Positions 5,724-5,905 of a DNA stretch of 5,905 nucleotides are shown here, piece by piece. The stretch is from Flavobacterium psychrophilum. GTDB taxonomy: Bacteria > Bacteroidota > Bacteroidia > Flavobacteriales > Flavobacteriaceae. The notes under the pieces were generated by a model. That model was not told the DNA's origin, made no database searches, and saw only the letters and a program-made list of their open reading frames with translations. A program made the position numbers and the translations under genes. The stretch is from positions 1-5,905 of the forward strand of contig CAMCTL010000192.1 in NCBI GenBank assembly GCA_945878515.1, given 5' to 3'. Position 1 is the stretch's first letter; each line of letters opens with the position of its first letter.

Positions 5724-5731
5724 TACCTTTG
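5724..5731 (+). promoter_or_regulatory. Probable promoter -7 element of the RND-type exporter gene
   Basis: TACCTTTG is an exact TAnnTTTG match lying 19 bases upstream of the ATG at 5751. The nearest upstream TTG that could act as the -33 element is at 5695-5697, 26 bases away, longer than the usual spacing, so the upstream half is weak. The resulting leader would be very short, about 12-15 bases, and A-rich. Confidence 0.55.
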
Positions 5732-5750
5732 AAAAATTTAAAAATCGATA

Positions 5751-5905
5751 ATGATTAAGTGGTTTAGTTTGGGATTTTGGGAATTATTCGCCCGTGTTGT
5801 CCTTAGAAATAGAATTTTAATGTTATCGATTATTGTAACGATAACTGTTTTATTGGCTTTGCAATGGAAAAATATCCATTTTACACAAACAGAAGCCAAC
5901 ATGTT
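5751..5905 (+). CDS. RND/MMPL-type membrane exporter, N-terminal fragment
   Basis: An ATG at 5751 opens a frame that continues without a stop to the right edge, giving 51 codons. It starts MIKWFSLGFWELFARVVLRN (1-20), then a hydrophobic helix MLSIIVTITVLLALQW (about 24-39), then NIHFTQTEANM (41-51). An amphipathic start, a first membrane helix and a turn into a 'k.i.f..tea' periplasmic strand is how Bacteroidota RND/MMPL 'patched-like' exporters begin, and I recall such a gene close downstream of frr in Flavobacterium genomes. Full-length members have about 750-800 residues with two six-helix units, powered by the proton gradient, and are thought to move lipids or hydrophobic compounds. None of the catalytic membrane residues lie inside the window, so the call rests on the N-terminus and synteny. 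The exact TAnnTTTG upstream supports this start. Confidence 0.72.
   Translation, partial: MIKWFSLGFWELFARVVLRNRILMLSIIVTITVLLALQWKNIHFTQTEANM

Overview
The window reads as chromosomal DNA of a low-GC Bacteroidota, most likely Flavobacterium or a close relative in the Flavobacteriaceae. Four things point there: the encoded proteins (flavobacterial-type PyrH and Frr, a DUF6261-like protein); several exact matches to the Bacteroidota -7 promoter element TAnnTTTG; A-rich leaders without strong Shine-Dalgarno sequences; and an inverted heptad repeat built on TTTATAG-like units. The assignment is inferred from sequence character and recalled family knowledge, not from a search.

Layout. The left third (1-1309) is an accessory-looking block on the minus strand. 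It holds the first 28 codons of a probable Crp/Fnr-type regulator running off the left edge, a 240-residue DUF6261-like protein with a strong intrinsic terminator, and a 69-residue peptide just upstream of it made of three 14-residue (42-bp) tandem repeats. A gap of nearly 600 bp (1310-1900) follows. It contains an orphan plus-strand terminator that could end a small RNA, then one or two promoter candidates for the next operon. The core operon pyrH-frr (UMP kinase, ribosome recycling factor) fills 1901-3243. Its 71-bp intercistronic gap is almost entirely an imperfect inverted repeat of 7-bp units reaching to 3 bp before the frr start codon.

The operon ends at a long hairpin shared with the convergent gene on the minus strand, a 757-residue CPA2-type cation:proton antiporter with a cytosolic tail resembling two universal-stress-protein folds, like plant CHX exchangers. 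Its stop codon lies inside the hairpin. Divergent from it, at the right edge, begins an RND/MMPL-type membrane exporter of which only the first 51 codons are present; it has an exact TAnnTTTG element upstream.

How the genes fit together. pyrH and frr are a widely conserved housekeeping pair serving pyrimidine nucleotide synthesis and translation. The antiporter and RND protein are envelope transporters sharing a divergent promoter region. The left block has no visible link to these functions. I do not see a clear new multi-gene system. The best leads are the repeat peptide paired with DUF6261, the orphan terminator, and the heptad inverted repeat that may govern frr translation.
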